Positions 45,958 through 57,676 of a DNA stretch of 64,000 nucleotides are shown in pieces. The notes beneath the pieces are model-generated. The model did not search any database. It had not been told where the DNA came from and saw nothing but the letters and a program-made list of their open reading frames with translations. Position 1 is the first letter of the stretch, and the number at the start of each line of letters is the position of its first letter. This stretch comes from Brachypterus glaber (lineage: Eukaryota > Arthropoda > Insecta > Coleoptera > Kateretidae), in contig OY294049.1 of NCBI GenBank assembly GCA_958510825.1, positions 39,522,774 through 39,586,773 of the forward strand, given 5' to 3'. A program made the translations under genes and the position numbers.

Positions 45958-46158
45958 GCGATTATAAAGTGCCGAACAGTTTGAAAAGCAAATACTCTTC
46001 GTTTAAAGCCACGCCTCTGTTAGAGTTGTGCGCGACAAGCCCATGTGATTGCTACGTACAACAGCTCGGTGGCCAGTAAAACGCACACAGCTTTCTTGCA
46101 TTTTACTCATCGCTAATGCCAGTTTGGCATTAAAAAGTGTTCGGCACTTTATAATCGC
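45958..46158. mobile_element. 201-bp MITE with GCGATTATAAAG ends
   Basis: TIRs of about 21 bp, GCGATTATAAAGTGCCGAAC and complement. No clear TSD. The two opposing open frames inside are not genes. It lies 56 bp from family Q copy 2. Confidence 0.7.
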
Positions 46159-46214
46159 ACGGTATATAGTGCGGCCGAAAATTTTTAACTCATGCATTGC
46201 TCAACTAAGTAATA

Positions 46215-46420
46215 GAGTCCGCGCGCGTTAAGAATGGAGAAACACAGAATGCGCAGTAAGCTAAAACCGATTGTTTACATACACGCCCCTTAGCAACGGC
46301 GCGTTTTTCTCAGCAACAGCCGCTTGTTGGAATAAATCCGTTCACTCCACCTGCAACTTTGTGCGCAGTGTCGTCATTAATTTTATGACATCACTGTACC
46401 ATCTTAACGCGCGCGGACTC
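46215..46420. mobile_element. MITE family Q, complete copy (206 bp)
   Basis: TIRs GAGTCCGCGCGCGTTAAGA / TCTTAACGCGCGCGGACTC (one base shorter on the right), TA at 46213-46214 and 46421-46422. Strongly GC-rich ends in AT-rich flanks. Partner copy at 13610-13811. Confidence 0.85.
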
Positions 46421-46735
46421 TATATACCAATATGAACTACCAATAGTTTCAGCTTATATGTTTAAGCTATAAATGTTAATTTACAACTGGTATTGGTTGT
46501 TGGTGTGGCATTATTTTTATCGTTGTTATTTTTGCAATTTCTTTAAACTACTGTAATTAAAAGGTTTTCTTCGAGGTTTTCTTGCTGTACCATTCCTCAG
46601 ATTTGTTTATATGCGTAATAACGTATTTAACTTTGAAGAGAATCTTTAGGTCACCAAATAATGTTAAAATTTTTCTAACTGACACCCGGGGAATGAGGTA
46701 AGGTGAAGGTGGTATGCAAGAGATTGTGTATATTC
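46421..46735. other. No recognisable feature
   Basis: No repeat ends or coding signal. Confidence 0.5.
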
Positions 46736-47568
46736 CATTAGGGAGAACCTAATTTTTTTAATATCTTAAAATTATCATTTAGGTATAACTAGAAAAGTCT
46801 GAAAATATGAGAGTGATCAAGCTTCTAAAGGTCCCAGTTGGACCCCTAAACTTCTCTAATGATGCTAATGGGGACCCTAAAGTTCGTAAAATAATCATAA
46901 ATCGTGAAAAAAAATCTGTAATTTTTGTATAAGTGCAAAATTTAAAGAGCTTGAAATCTTGTTTTTTTTTTCCTTTTTATTTCAAAATGATCAAAAGATT
47001 TTAACACGGGCCGAAAATCCGCCAAAGTTGCTCCTAACACTAAAATTTACGAATTTCTACGGTAAACGGTAAACAAACATTTAAAAAATGTATCAGATCA
47101 GACTAAATTTATTTTTGTTTATTGCATTCTAATAAGTAGGTATTTATTTAGCAATGTTATTACATTTTTACATGATACAATTTTTGACAATTTATACACT
47201 ATAAATAAATATTCACAATCAATTTATTATGAATAGTTATTAGAATGCATTAAATAAAAATAAATTCAGCCCAGTTTAATACATTTTTAAAAGTTTTTAA
47301 AATGTTTGACTCACATTTATGGTAGAAATTCGTAAATTTTAGTGTTAGGAGCAACTTTTGCGAATTTTCCGCGCGGGTTAGAATCTGTTGATCATTTTGA
47401 AATTTGGCACATAATTTTGGTCACTCAAAAGCAACAAACTAAGATTTAAAGGCTTTTAAATCCACTGATACAAAAAGTACAGTCCATTTTCAACAATTTT
47501 TTTCGACGTTTCTAGTTGCACCAGAATGAAAATTTTAAAAAAATAAAAAAATAAGATCCACCCTAATG
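46736..47568. mobile_element. Family CC foldback, two ~300-bp arms
   Basis: The left arm (about 46736-47085) and right arm (about 47280-47568) are inverted copies ending in CATTAGGG / CCCTAATG and sharing CTAAAATTTACGAATTTCTA and GATCATTTTGAAAT-like blocks. The middle contains a second inverted pair, ATTGCATTCTAATAAG versus TTATTAGAATGCATT-like. Copy 38328-38620 is a single arm. No TSD seen. Confidence 0.7.
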
Positions 47569-48030
47569 TTTGATAGGCGTGTTTGCATTATTTACATTCT
47601 ATTTAGGTGAAAATTGGAAAAATCAGACAGTAACAATATTTGGTGTGCCATGTTTTACAGTAATTATAGTTTAGGCGAGCTTACCCAACTCAGTCAAAGC
47701 TTTGTAAGGCTCTAAATGGCCAAATTAAGGCCAGTATCGCAACGAGAAAATACAAATTATATTAATTTCTCAGAAGCTTCCGAAATAATTAGTACCCGAA
47801 CAGAATATGAGTGGTGATAGTTTCTAGAATGCAAATTACCGATTGGCGTTATTATTTGCGGAAACTTGGGAAAACTGTAATGGTATTCGTCTTTGAGCAC
47901 CATATAATAGAAGACAAGTTGAAGGGCTCAGAGAAACAACAGACATAACATTCTGAAAGCTGGGGACCATTTTCATTTCCTTTTTTTTTCCATTTTCCTT
48001 TTTTTGTCCTTTTTCCCTTTTCCTTTTATA
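47569..48030. other. No recognisable feature
   Basis: No repeat ends. The 104-codon minus-strand frame reaching 48150 is low-complexity (lysine-rich) and extends into the next repeat, so it is not called. Confidence 0.5.
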
Positions 48031-48417
48031 TTTGAAGGGTCCAGTGGAAAAACGATGAGGTTCCATTTTTTTCGAAATCGACATTTTAGCGGCGTCTGTT
48101 AGCTTGTAATATGAAGAATCAACATACAAAACCCTACAGGGGACAAACAATAAGATTCCACTAAAAACTGAGGTTAAAAATTTTAATTAGAATGTTTACA
48201 TCTTTGAAACGAATAAAAATGTTGGATATACTTGAAGTTTTTATTCGTGCCTAAATTCAACATGGGGTTCTAATGAATTTTTGATCGAGAAAATTACTCA
48301 GAAAGAACTCTAAATGTAATTAAAAACTATTTCACCGGTAGTTGCGAAACTTTAAATTTCGTTTTTCTCAACTTTTAAAAAATGGAACCACACCATTTTT
48401 CCACTGGACCTTCATTT
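48031..48417. mobile_element. About 390-bp inverted-repeat element
   Basis: TIRs of about 40 bp, TTTGAAGGGTCCAGTGGAAA and inverted partner CCACTGGACCTTCATTT, both continuing into GGTTCCATTTTTT. No TSD found. Confidence 0.65.
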
Positions 48418-48727
48418 GTCTTAAGGTACATTCAAATTAGGCTATTTCCAAATCGATAGGTCCCGAATCGGGTTCCTTTGGGTGCAAGAAGCCCCAAAAT
48501 GTCAATTTGAAAAAAAAGTCCCCCTGCTTCCCTGCCTCCATTGTACCCCCTAAATATATCAATTATACACCATTTTATGCTTCCATTAGGCTGCTATAAG
48601 TTTTTTTTTAACTTTTTTTGATGTATCTAGTATACTAGCAATATTTTACAAAAAAAATAATAAAAGCAATACTATTTGATAGCCACTTTTGTCATGGACA
48701 GTTGTACATTATTAGTAGCTATCTTTA
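48418..48727. other. No recognisable feature
   Basis: No repeat ends or coding signal. Confidence 0.5.
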
Positions 48728-49020
48728 GGATAGACGTACCTGGCAAAAAGGGCCATAATGGCCTAGTTGCCTGGCTTGTAGCCTCCCCACCCTTACTACT
48801 ACTAGGATAGACGTACAGTATATCCTCAGAAAATAACTTCGGGATATCCTTGGGATATACGGTTCGAAAGTCGCTCGGCTTCCGTTTAGTAACAAAGTAT
48901 ATCCTAAGGATGTCCTACAGATATCTATAGACAAAATCGTATATTCTGGGAATGTCGGAAGTTCCAAAACGGATATTCTGGGAATATCCATTGTATAAAA
49001 CTGTACCATCTGGGTACGAG
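48728..49020. repeat. TATATCC/GATATCC-rich stretch
   Basis: Loose repetition of GGATATCC, TATATCC and CTGGGAATRTC, plus GGATAGACGTAC twice (48729, 48805). Similar in flavour to 27433-27705 but not alignable by eye. Confidence 0.45.
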
Positions 49021-49385
49021 CTAACTCCAAAACAAAAGACAGTTTTTCCTTTATATAATATATTTTAGACATATTACAACGGTTTGCACGTTAAGTTTAA
49101 AAGTAATTAATTAATTTTAATAACTAGAAGACGCGTAGAACGTTTAAAATAGAAATAGAAGCTATCAAAGTATATCCATTTATTTAACTTTAAACAAGAA
49201 TAGTTAAATACATTTTAAAGCCAGTTAAATAGTTTTGGTTATATATGTTTGGTTTACTGAAATATTATTAAATTGCACATTCACATTAAATTCAAATTTA
49301 AAGTGGAAATCTATGAAATCATTTCTAGGAAATCAATATCATATAGTCTGTGCAAAGCTGCAAGTCCTTTTTACATTACATTACA
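49021..49385. other. No recognisable feature
   Basis: AT-rich; no repeat ends or coding signal. Confidence 0.5.
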
Positions 49386-49645
49386 TTTTGTTTAACCTAG
49401 TACTATTCTACTTAATTAAGCATCCCCTAAGTGCAGGACTTGTGTGGGCTAGTGGTAGAGGGAACCACCGGCTTTAATTGACTTTCGAACCAATTTATAG
49501 GGAGTGTCCGCTTCACCTACGCCTTCGCCAATTTCAATTATTAATAAACTGAAAAAGGCAAATCGGCGCCGGTGAGAATCGAACTCACGCTATTTGTGTA
49601 TAACTCGCCAAATACGACGCGTTAGTCCACTACACCAATCCTCCC
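49386..49645 (-). mobile_element. tRNA-derived SINE, family G, copy 3
   Basis: Minus strand head GGAGGATTGGTGTAGTGGAC (A box TGGTGTAGTGG), B box GAGTTCGATTCTCACCGG, body, and 3' end AGGTTAAACAAAATG. Faces copy 4, head to head, across 331 bp. Confidence 0.9.
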
Positions 49646-49976
49646 TTTGAGAATAAACTTTACGATATTTCAAGAACGCTTTGATATAGAAACTTCTTAA
49701 TTCGCACCAACAATTTCTACGTGGTAGTTAACCTCTGGTCCAAATTTTAAGACCCTATATGAAAGCGTTCTTGAAATATGTAAAGGCTTTGCGTTTACGT
49801 TTACTTTCAAATCCCTTAAATCCTTAATGATCTGAGATATAAAAAACTTGTAAATTGTTTTTTTAAACTAATTTAAATCGATATAAATAAAAACTTCAAA
49901 CAAAGTTAAAAAAATAGTAATTTCTCAGCAAAAAAAAAAAAAGATAAAATCAACACCTTCAAATGTTTTTTTTTAT
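49646..49976. other. Spacer between inverted SINEs
   Basis: AT-rich with an A-rich tract at about 49930-49943 and a T-run at 49966-49974. No other feature. Confidence 0.5.
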
Positions 49977-50240
49977 GGGAGGATTGGTGTAGTGGACTAC
50001 CGCGTCGTACTTGGCGAGTTTACTGCACAAATAGCGTGAGTTCGATTCTCACCGGCGCCGATTTGCCTTTTTCAGTTAATTAATAATTGATATTTGGCAA
50101 AGGCGTAAGTAAAGCGGACACTCCCTATAAATTGGTTCGAAAGTCAATTAAAGCAGATGGTTCCCTCTACTACTAGCCCACACAAGTCCTGGACTTAGGG
50201 GATGCTTAATTAAGTAGAATATTACGAAGTTAAACAAAAA
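49977..50240 (+). mobile_element. tRNA-derived SINE, family G, copy 4
   Basis: Best-preserved copy: GGAGGATTGGTGTAGTGGAC, TGAGTTCGATTCTCACCGG, body, 3' end AAGTTAAACAAAAATG. The A-to-B box spacing is that of a tRNA. It can be used to define the family consensus. Confidence 0.9.
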
Positions 50241-50499
50241 TGTAAAAATATTTAATACAAAATGTATGGTTGAACAGAGACTTTTATACGCTTTAAAATA
50301 ATGGATCAAATGGCCCCCTTTTTATAAAAATAACCGCACTCTTTACATTTTAAAAGCTAAACATATAAAATATAGCGAAAAGATAGTATAGGTTGCCTTA
50401 TTTAAGTTCTCCAAATTTGAAGCTTATATCTCAACTCGTTCAAAAGTTACCTGCGTTTGTATATTATTTCCTACTGTGGGTTCGTCTGTCCCATATCAC

Positions 50500-51133
50500 G
50501 CACTGTAAATGAAAATATGGTTACCAGCAAAGAAAGTGGTAAATTTAAATCAGTCTGTAAAAGTGCCGGGTTTTCGGACAACACGCATGAATTTTAATGT
50601 AAAATTATTGTACCGCACTGTAAATGAAAATATGGTTATATCACAGCAAATAAAGTATGTCATATGTTACCAGCAAAGAAAGTGGTAAATTTAAATCAGT
50701 ACTGTAAATTCACTGTTTTCTGTAAAAATGTGAATTTTTACCTGTGATTTCACAATAATTTAATTAGAGAAATTAATAAGTATTTCAAGCAGTATTACGG
50801 GCTCTTGTAATTTTCGGGACTATCTGTAAGTGCCGGCTTTTTGGACCTCATGTATGAATTTTAATGCAAAATTATTGTACCGCATTGTAAATGAAAATAT
50901 GGTAATTTCACAGCAAATAAAGTAGGTCATATGTTACCAGCAAAGAAAGTGGTAAATTTAAATCAGTACTGTAAATTCACAGTTATCTGTAAAAATGTGA
51001 ATTTTTATTTTGGTAATTTTACTGCTATCTTTTGTAAAAAGTAAGCTATAATTATGGTAATTTTTAACCAATTTTGTAAAAGTGCCGGGTTTTTGGACCA
51101 CATTTATGAATTTTAATGCAAAATTATTGTACC
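50500..51133. repeat. Tandem array of ~260-bp units (three, first deleted)
   Basis: Units open with CACTGTAAATGAAAATATGG (about 50504, 50615) or CATTGTAAATGAAAATATGG (about 50882) and close with AATGCAAAATTATTGTACCG or a variant. Shared inner block CAGCAAAGAAAGTGGTAAAT. The first unit is internally deleted to about 110 bp. Confidence 0.85.
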
Positions 51134-51716
51134 GACAGGAAAAAAGCCGAGATTTTACTAAACCGAGTAATATTGAGGTTAATTTAATAAATATTGTAAA
51201 TTCCCATTATGACATGGTGAATTTGCTTTAATTATTAGTTAATACTATTGATAGATTGACGGAAAAATTTAGAGTGCGACAGGAAAAGAGCTGAGATTTT
51301 ACTAAATCGAGTAATATTGAGGTTAATTTTAATAAATATTGTAAATTCCCATTATGACATGGTGAATTTGCTTTAATTATTAGTTAATACTATTGATAGA
51401 TTGACGGAAAAATTTAGAGTGCGACAGGAAAAGAGCTGAGATTTTACTAAATCGAGTAATATTGAGGTTAATTTTAATAAATATTGTAAATTCCCATTAT
51501 GACATGGTGAATTTGCTTTAATTATTAGTTAATACTATTGATAGATTGACGGAAAAATTTAGAGTGCGACAGGAAAAGAGCTGAGATTTTACTAAATCGA
51601 GTAATATTGAGGTTAATTTTAATAAATATTGTAAATTCACGTTCTGACATGGTGAATTTACTTTAATTATTACAGTTAATACTACTGAAAGATTGACGGA
51701 CAAATTTAGAGTGCGG
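51133..51716. repeat. Four tandem ~145-bp units
   Basis: Units start GACAGGAAAAGAGCTGAG at 51134 (variant), 51278, 51423 and 51568. Units two and three look identical; the first and last carry several changes. It directly abuts the ~260-bp array and shares the motifs GTAAATTC and GTGAATTT with it. Confidence 0.9.
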
Positions 51717-51939
51717 TTTATTATTTAATAATTATTTATTTTTACATATTTATTTTGAATTACATAAATATTGGTAGGCTTAGACAATAAAATTTATTCG
51801 TACCTATTTATTAATGCATGAACTATTACAATGGGTATTTGAGTTATTAATTTCCTTTATAAAAATATATTGCACAAAACAATGCGTCATTTTCGAATAC
51901 TATAAATAAAATTCAATATTAAATTATTATATTAACAAG

Positions 51940-51966
51940 CCGTGAAGATATGTAATGCTTCGCTTC
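51940..51966 (-). repeat. Family B terminal hairpin, isolated
   Basis: CCGTGAAGATATGTAATGC followed by TTCGCTT is the reverse complement of the family B right end (26171-26196). No other part of the family is clear beside it. Confidence 0.5.
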
Positions 51967-52436
51967 GAAATTTTCTTTCAGATTTTTTCGATTTTTTTAA
52001 AAGTATAACCCCCTCCCTCTCGCTTTTACTCTATTTCTCTTTCTTTCATTTTTTTTTTATTTGTTTTTTTTTTCAATTTTGTATTTATTTTCTTTTTTAT
52101 TATTTTTTTTTTAATTATTTTTCTTAGTGTACTTGGTCCCTGTATAGTCCCTGTAGTAGTTGTTTAAATTGAGATTTACTTATTTCTGAACTTTATAACG
52201 CAGAAAATTTCCCAAAAGTTTTGTTTAATTTAGGATAAGCCAGACGGATTCGGATTTTAAGTATGCATAAAATAATTTTCGCAGGCAATTAAAATTCCTA
52301 ATGATAAGAACAAACATTAAATATTATTTAAGTATTTATAAATGTATAATTTTATTTTACTCTTTATTAATATTAAAAGTTTAAAATACTTACGATTTTA
52401 TAAAAATCTAACTGTTCAGCACCACTAGGAAAGACG
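51967..52436. other. Unassigned; T-rich low complexity
   Basis: Poly-T/pyrimidine tracts at 52010-52125, then AT-rich sequence. No coding signal. Confidence 0.45.
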
Positions 52437-52514
52437 CCCAAGTAACACAAGAGCTTTTAAATATCTCTCACCGCTCTTTCGTAGCAAAACTGTAATTATA
52501 CTGTGTTACTTGGG
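52437..52514. repeat. 78-bp interval with perfect 14-bp inverted ends
   Basis: GCCCAAGTAACACA at the left and TGTGTTACTTGGGC at the right. Possible short MITE; no TSD evident. Confidence 0.6.
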
Positions 52515-53093
52515 CAGCAATTCACATCTCATATGGTTGTGATGTGATATCTAGTCGCCGATGGACGCCAACTTCACAGCAGTTATGTTCAATGGCCTGA
52601 TTTGTCCATTAAAATATCGTTTACCGGTGATATCACATCGAATCCACATGGAATGTGTGTGAATCGCTCTCCATGCCATTTCTAATATCACGTATTTTGT
52701 CATAAAGCGGTAACTGTTTACTAGATGGCTCTCTACCTTTAGTTTCAACTTAAAAAAATAGATGGCCCCGCGCGTTCCAACTTTAAAATGGCCTCTTTCT
52801 GGTATTTTCATTACTTTCATTATTTTCTTTTATATCTAAAGAACACTATACAGTGTTAAACAATAATTAAACTCGTTACTTCATCCATCAAGTTTATTAA
52901 TATTGTATACGTTATAAACATGTTAAACAAGTTAAAATTAAATTGACATAGATTGAACGTATTTTAATTTAAACATATAACGATTAAGCATGCTCTATGT
53001 TATAGCATTATTATATGCACTATAATACTGAAGTCATAAGCTTAAATACCCTGAGGTATAGGATTATTTTCTTTTCCAAAGGTTGGTAACCAG
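52515..53093. other. Unassigned
   Basis: TGATGTGATATC (about 52536) and GATATCACATCG (about 52627) form a loose inverted pair. No coding signal. Confidence 0.4.
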
Positions 53094-53095
53094 TA

Positions 53096-53335
53096 CACTG
53101 TAAAAAATGTTTTCTGACACGCCAGATAAAATGTTCGCTGCTGTCTATTATACCAGAATTTTAAAAGAAATTATAAAATTTTGCCGATTTTCATACCGTA
53201 ATTTAAAAATAGTGTCTTAATTTTAAAACCTGAATTTATCATCGTAAATTTAGAGGGTACATTTGATGAAACCGTATATATTTTATAATTTAATCTTAAT
53301 ATTACTATCTAATTTTACCTTCATTTTTTACAGTG
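53096..53335. mobile_element. 240-bp MITE, CACTGTAAAAAATG ends, TA duplication
   Basis: Perfect 14-bp TIR plus TA at 53094-53095 and 53336-53337. AT-rich interior with TAAAATTTT-like phrases. Tc1/mariner-type by TSD, tentatively. Confidence 0.8.
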
Positions 53336-53337
53336 TA

Positions 53338-53908
53338 TTACCTAAGGGCACTAGATTACTTAAGTCTAGTTTATTTTCCACCAATTATGTTGGCCAGAAA
53401 GATTGAGCGATTTCTTAACATTTAAGCACCTAGGTAAAAATTTCCTAAAAAATTTCTTAAAACTATTCTTTGAAATCACCACTAAAATGCTAAATTGTCA
53501 GCACTGCCTTTATATAAATATATTACCAAATAGGTTTTGGTGCTGTTGGAAAACACAGATTTTTAGTCCTTGTTTTTTATTCTTATTTTTCCCAGGTTTT
53601 TCTTATTTTTCTTAATACCTTAAAGTGGACTTTTTAGGGTTATGTCGGCAGTTTTGTTCATTTAATCAGCTTCATCGAATATATTAATATTTCGTGTCAC
53701 TAAAGGTGCATTATAAACACATTATAGTTTATTAAAACTTACATACTCAGTGACGTAGTGAGGGGCTTACTCAATGACATAGTGAGGGGCTTTTTTTTCA
53801 GAAAGAAAGTCCTTTCGCAGATCCGAAACACATATTGACTTTTGTCTCTAAAAATTTAGTTAATTTTATTTCTTATTTTTTCGGCTGGTCGCCTCGATCA
53901 GCAAATTC
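53338..53908. other. Unassigned; small 24-bp duplication
   Basis: CTCAGTGACGTAGTGAGGGG and CTCAATGACATAGTGAGGGG are adjacent (53746, 53770). Nothing else is seen. Confidence 0.5.
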
Positions 53909-54403
53909 CACGCTCAAGCTGAAATCAGTCATTTTGCGCTCGTAATGCAAGCAACATTTTTTCTACGATCTAAAATAAATAAATATATAAATTTCAAGCA
54001 GTAAATTTATAACCTTACAAGGTCTGCAAATCTAATGGTTCAGAAGTAAAATCCTCATCACTGTCACTCTCCAAGATTCCTCTTTAAAAACAAATATTTA
54101 GCACAGGAAATTAAGATTGAATTCAAAATAAATAATAATTTATATTAAAAAAATGGCGGATAGCATATACTTGACAGCTGTTTTACAATTGACATGCCGG
54201 TTGCCTACACTCTAGCGCGCAAAATTCAATTTTGCGCTTGCTGTCACGGTAACGAGCAGAAAAGTAAAATGCTAAGAAATAGATTATTTTGCGATCTGAA
54301 AACTTCATTTGATTTTGTAGAAATGTCAACTTTTCTATTAGATCGTAGAAAATAGTTATTTCTGTATTAAGAGTGCAAAATGACTAATTTTAGCTTGAGC
54401 GTG
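53909..54403. mobile_element. Family E element, copy 1, ~63-bp TIRs
   Basis: The ends CACGCTCAAGCT...AGCTTGAGCGTG extend inward as a ~63-bp inverted repeat through CATTTTGCRCTC to TTTCTACGATCTAA. The interior holds AATGGCGGATAGC, GACATGCCGGTTGCCTACAC and GTAACGAGCAGAAAAGTAA. No clear TSD. Confidence 0.75.
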
Positions 54404-54897
54404 AAAGCGAAAGCGGAAATCAAATTTTGCGCTCGTAATACAAACAACATTTTTTCTACGATCTAAAATAAATACATAAATAAATAAATTTCAGACAGTA
54501 AGTTACCTTACAAGGTTGCGGCACTTGAATACAATTTTCTGCAAATCTGTTTGTGTAAAAGTAAAATCCTAATCACAGTAACTCTCAATAATTCCTTCGT
54601 AACAACAAATATATAGTAAACATATATTTAGCACACAAAATTGAGATTTAATTCAAAATAAATATTTTCATATTAAAAAAATTGCAGTCCAAGATCTCTT
54701 TGCATATAAATGACAGCTCTGTTTTACGATTGACATGCCGGTTGCCTACACTGTGCGCGCGAAATAATCACTTTTCTGCTTGCTGTCATGGTAACGAGCG
54801 GAAAAGTAAAATACTAAGAAATAGGTTATTTTGAACTTCATTTGTTTTTGTAAAAATGTCAACTTTTCTATTAGATCGTAGAAAAAAATATTTTCCG
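54404..54897. mobile_element. Family E element, copy 2, tandem to copy 1
   Basis: Starts immediately after copy 1 with GCGAAAGCGGAAATC and repeats the same interior in the same order, ending at TTAGATCGTAGAAAAAAATA without the outer half of the right TIR. Confidence 0.75.
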
Positions 54898-55318
54898 AGA
54901 AATTTCCTTATACTTAATAGAGAATTTTATATTTTTATATCGCATGTTACAGTTTTAATCTCACAAATGTTCGGCCTGTTTATTTTTTCATATAATGTAA
55001 ACTGTGACAGTTTTGTAATTAGAATTCTTGACGTAGAGAAAAAGCAAATATAAATAAAAACGTGAGAATATTTCATCCCCGACAAAGCGCACAACGGCAA
55101 AATTAAAAAAAATACATGGCAAAAATTTTGGGAATACAAATGACAAGAAAAGAAAAGAGAGTTATCAAGAAGATGTTTAATAAATCATATTTCTTTAAAA
55201 ATTTAAATATGACATACATACATATACTTTTTAAAAACTGTTTTTACGCCTTGGACCAAAAATTATTGTGTAAAACTATGAAAATAGCTTAATTTGAATG
55301 TAATAAATGTAATGCATA
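54898..55318. other. No recognisable feature
   Basis: AT-rich; no repeat ends or coding signal. Confidence 0.5.
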
Positions 55319-55743
55319 CACGGAAAAAAAAAATTATAGCTAGGAGCGCTATAACACACATACCAAGCAAATTATAATCGCTTATTATATAAATACAAGG
55401 CTTTCTCTTACAATTATGGCAGTCAGTGTAAAAATTTATATGAAATACTTTAATTGTTTAGTGAATAATAAAATATAACAAATAGTATGGCATTTATAGC
55501 TTAAATAGATTTAATTATTGTCCGTGCTAATAATTTTTATAATATAATAAAATTTCTGTAAATTTATAATAGTGCCTGTAATAAATATAATCGTGTCTGT
55601 AATATATATAATCGTTTCCAATTTATTTTTAACATTATTAGTTATTGTGTCCCTTATAATCTATAGGTTAAATCACTATAATTTGCCACTGTTACCAAAT
55701 ATCTTATAATGTATAGCGCAGAGCCCACTAATTTCTTTCCGTG
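55319..55743 (-). mobile_element. MITE family C, copy 4 (425 bp)
   Basis: Full length, reverse orientation, flanked by TA (55317-55318, 55744-55745). Almost identical to copy 2. Confidence 0.9.
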
Positions 55744-55890
55744 TATAACTCGGCAAGTTAACTAGTATATTTCTAACTTAATAAGGCTACGCCTCGGCCA
55801 AATAGCATCTCTCTAGTTGGAAATGTAATTTTCTTATGTGGTTAAAACATAATTTTATTCACAAGCATAAATAAATAACACAATAACTCG

Positions 55891-56227
55891 TAAAATTCAC
55901 CATTTTAAATGATCTACAGAAATTTTGCAGATTTCAAACGTCCGTATAAATTTTAACTAAATAATAATTTAAATAAGTGGCTCGTTGTTATTTCCTATTA
56001 TCAGTCTCGGAATGAACAATATAATATAAAAATAAATATTATTTCTTATTGGTTTTCGTAGAAATAAACAAAAATGTTAGGTTATTTTATTCGCAAACTT
56101 CAGCTGTTTACAGACAAGGCGATAGTTTCGACATCTATGAGGTATAAACAAAAGCCAAAAAATAGGTTAGATATGAATTCATTTCTAACCTTGGTTAATA
56201 ATGAAAAGCTTTTTTAACTTTAAAAGA
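55891..56227. repeat. Family BB repeat, copy 1
   Basis: About 337 bp, inverted relative to 59499-59841. Shared blocks include TTCACCATTTTAAATGATCT, GTGGCTCGTTGTTATTT, AAATAATATTTATTT-like runs and GGTTAGATATGAATTCA. Non-coding; ends not resolved. Confidence 0.8.
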
Positions 56228-56798
56228 AGGAAACAAAAATTAGAGATTTTGCAATTTTTTAAAATGCATATAAAGGACGTTTTTCTGTATGCTTTTATTT
56301 TTGGATGCAGAATCACCTCTTAAATTTTGGCATGCCAGTTATTGAGCACCCTGTATATAAAATATAGCCCTGAGAAAATAGGTTAATAAAAATGGTCACC
56401 AGCTCTCCGACTATATAGTTTTTGGAAACAATTTACCAGTGTGTAACGTACATTACAGTAAATGGAATGCAAATTTCATAAAACTAGAAAAACAATTTAT
56501 CTGCAGTAGTTAGTTTAAAATACTTATTATTCTCGCTTTGTACCAGGGGAAAATTTATTATCAGATCAAAACTAAGAAAATTAATGAAACCCGGATAAAT
56601 TTTCCCTACTTTAATGCTAATGCCATTGCCATACATATTTATATTTTAAATACTTATTTTTTACATCAAATCTCTAAGAGGGTAACTTTGAATATATTTA
56701 GTTATCCTTGGTTTTAAGAAACTCAAAAAGTTATTATCTGATTTTCAGATCAGAAATATTAACATTTAACATTAACATTTTTTATTTATTAAGCAATA
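56228..56798. other. Isolated element K end, otherwise unassigned
   Basis: 56297-56354 is a lone K right end (AGAATCACCTCTTAAATTTT, GGCATGCCAGTTAT, CACCCTGTATA). Nothing else is seen. Confidence 0.55.
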
Positions 56799-56800
56799 TA

Positions 56801-57376
56801 CAGCCTGTTCCAGAACTGGCGTACAGAAATTTGAGGGTATATTAAAAACCCTCTGGAAAATATGAAAAAAATGTAAAAAAATCCATTTTCGTTCAATTCC
56901 AAAATAAGAACGCTTTAAGTGGACCAATACTGTTGCTGATGTTAAATTACCTTTAAAAGTTGAATTTGTAACTATGGAAGCAAATTTAATTATTGCAGGT
57001 ACATATTCTATAGGTTGACATGGTGATTAATGTGACATAAATATTTATTAATGTCAAAAAACCACCGCCGGATGGAGTGACCCTATAAAAAATAGAATAT
57101 TTGATAGCCTCTGTCGGTTTTGTCAAACTATAATAACCTAAAAAGATTCTTAAGTTGAAAGTCTCAAACAATGCATGCGTCAACAATTACAATGCAACCA
57201 TAGTTACTAATACGTAGGGAAAAACTAATTTGTAGGTAATTTAGGATTGGTCAGATTAAATAGCTTCCTTTTTAATTAGTATTGAAGATGGTTTTTTTTT
57301 ATATTTTTTTTTTCATATTTCCAGAGGGTTTTTAATATACCCTCAAATTTCTGTACGCGAGTTCTGGAACAGGCTG
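56801..57376. mobile_element. TA-type element K2 (576 bp)
   Basis: Ends CAGCCTGTTCCAGAACTGGC and partner, TA at 56799-56800 and 57377-57378. Arms of about 75 bp including GAGGGTATATTAAAAACCCT. Shares its first ~25 bp and the trailing poly-A/T style with K1, but the interior differs. Confidence 0.85.
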
Positions 57377-57378
57377 TA

Positions 57379-57676
57379 TTACAAAGTCATAGGGAGTCCC
57401 AAATAAGCAATAAGCTTGTGCTAGGGACTCCCCATTAATGGATGAAAAAAATCAATTTTGAAATTTCTAGCCTACATAGAGAGCAAATATAATCATTCTT
57501 CTAATTAGCACTTTTTCAAAAAATAAGCTTCACCCTAGAGATCTGTTGTATTAATGTTGCCAGTGCCAAAAAAATAATTGATACTACATACGAAGGTCAT
57601 GAAAAAATGAAAATTTTTGGTCTAGCTTGATTTCCAAACAGCTTCTCTATCAGCGAGGAAATACCAGCAGTTTAAG
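57379..57676. other. No recognisable feature
   Basis: AAAAATCAATTTTG-type AT-rich DNA; no coding signal. Confidence 0.45.

Noticed and set aside
47836..48150. 104-codon minus-strand frame
   Set aside because: Lysine-rich middle comes from a T/C-rich tract on the plus strand and it runs into an inverted-repeat element.
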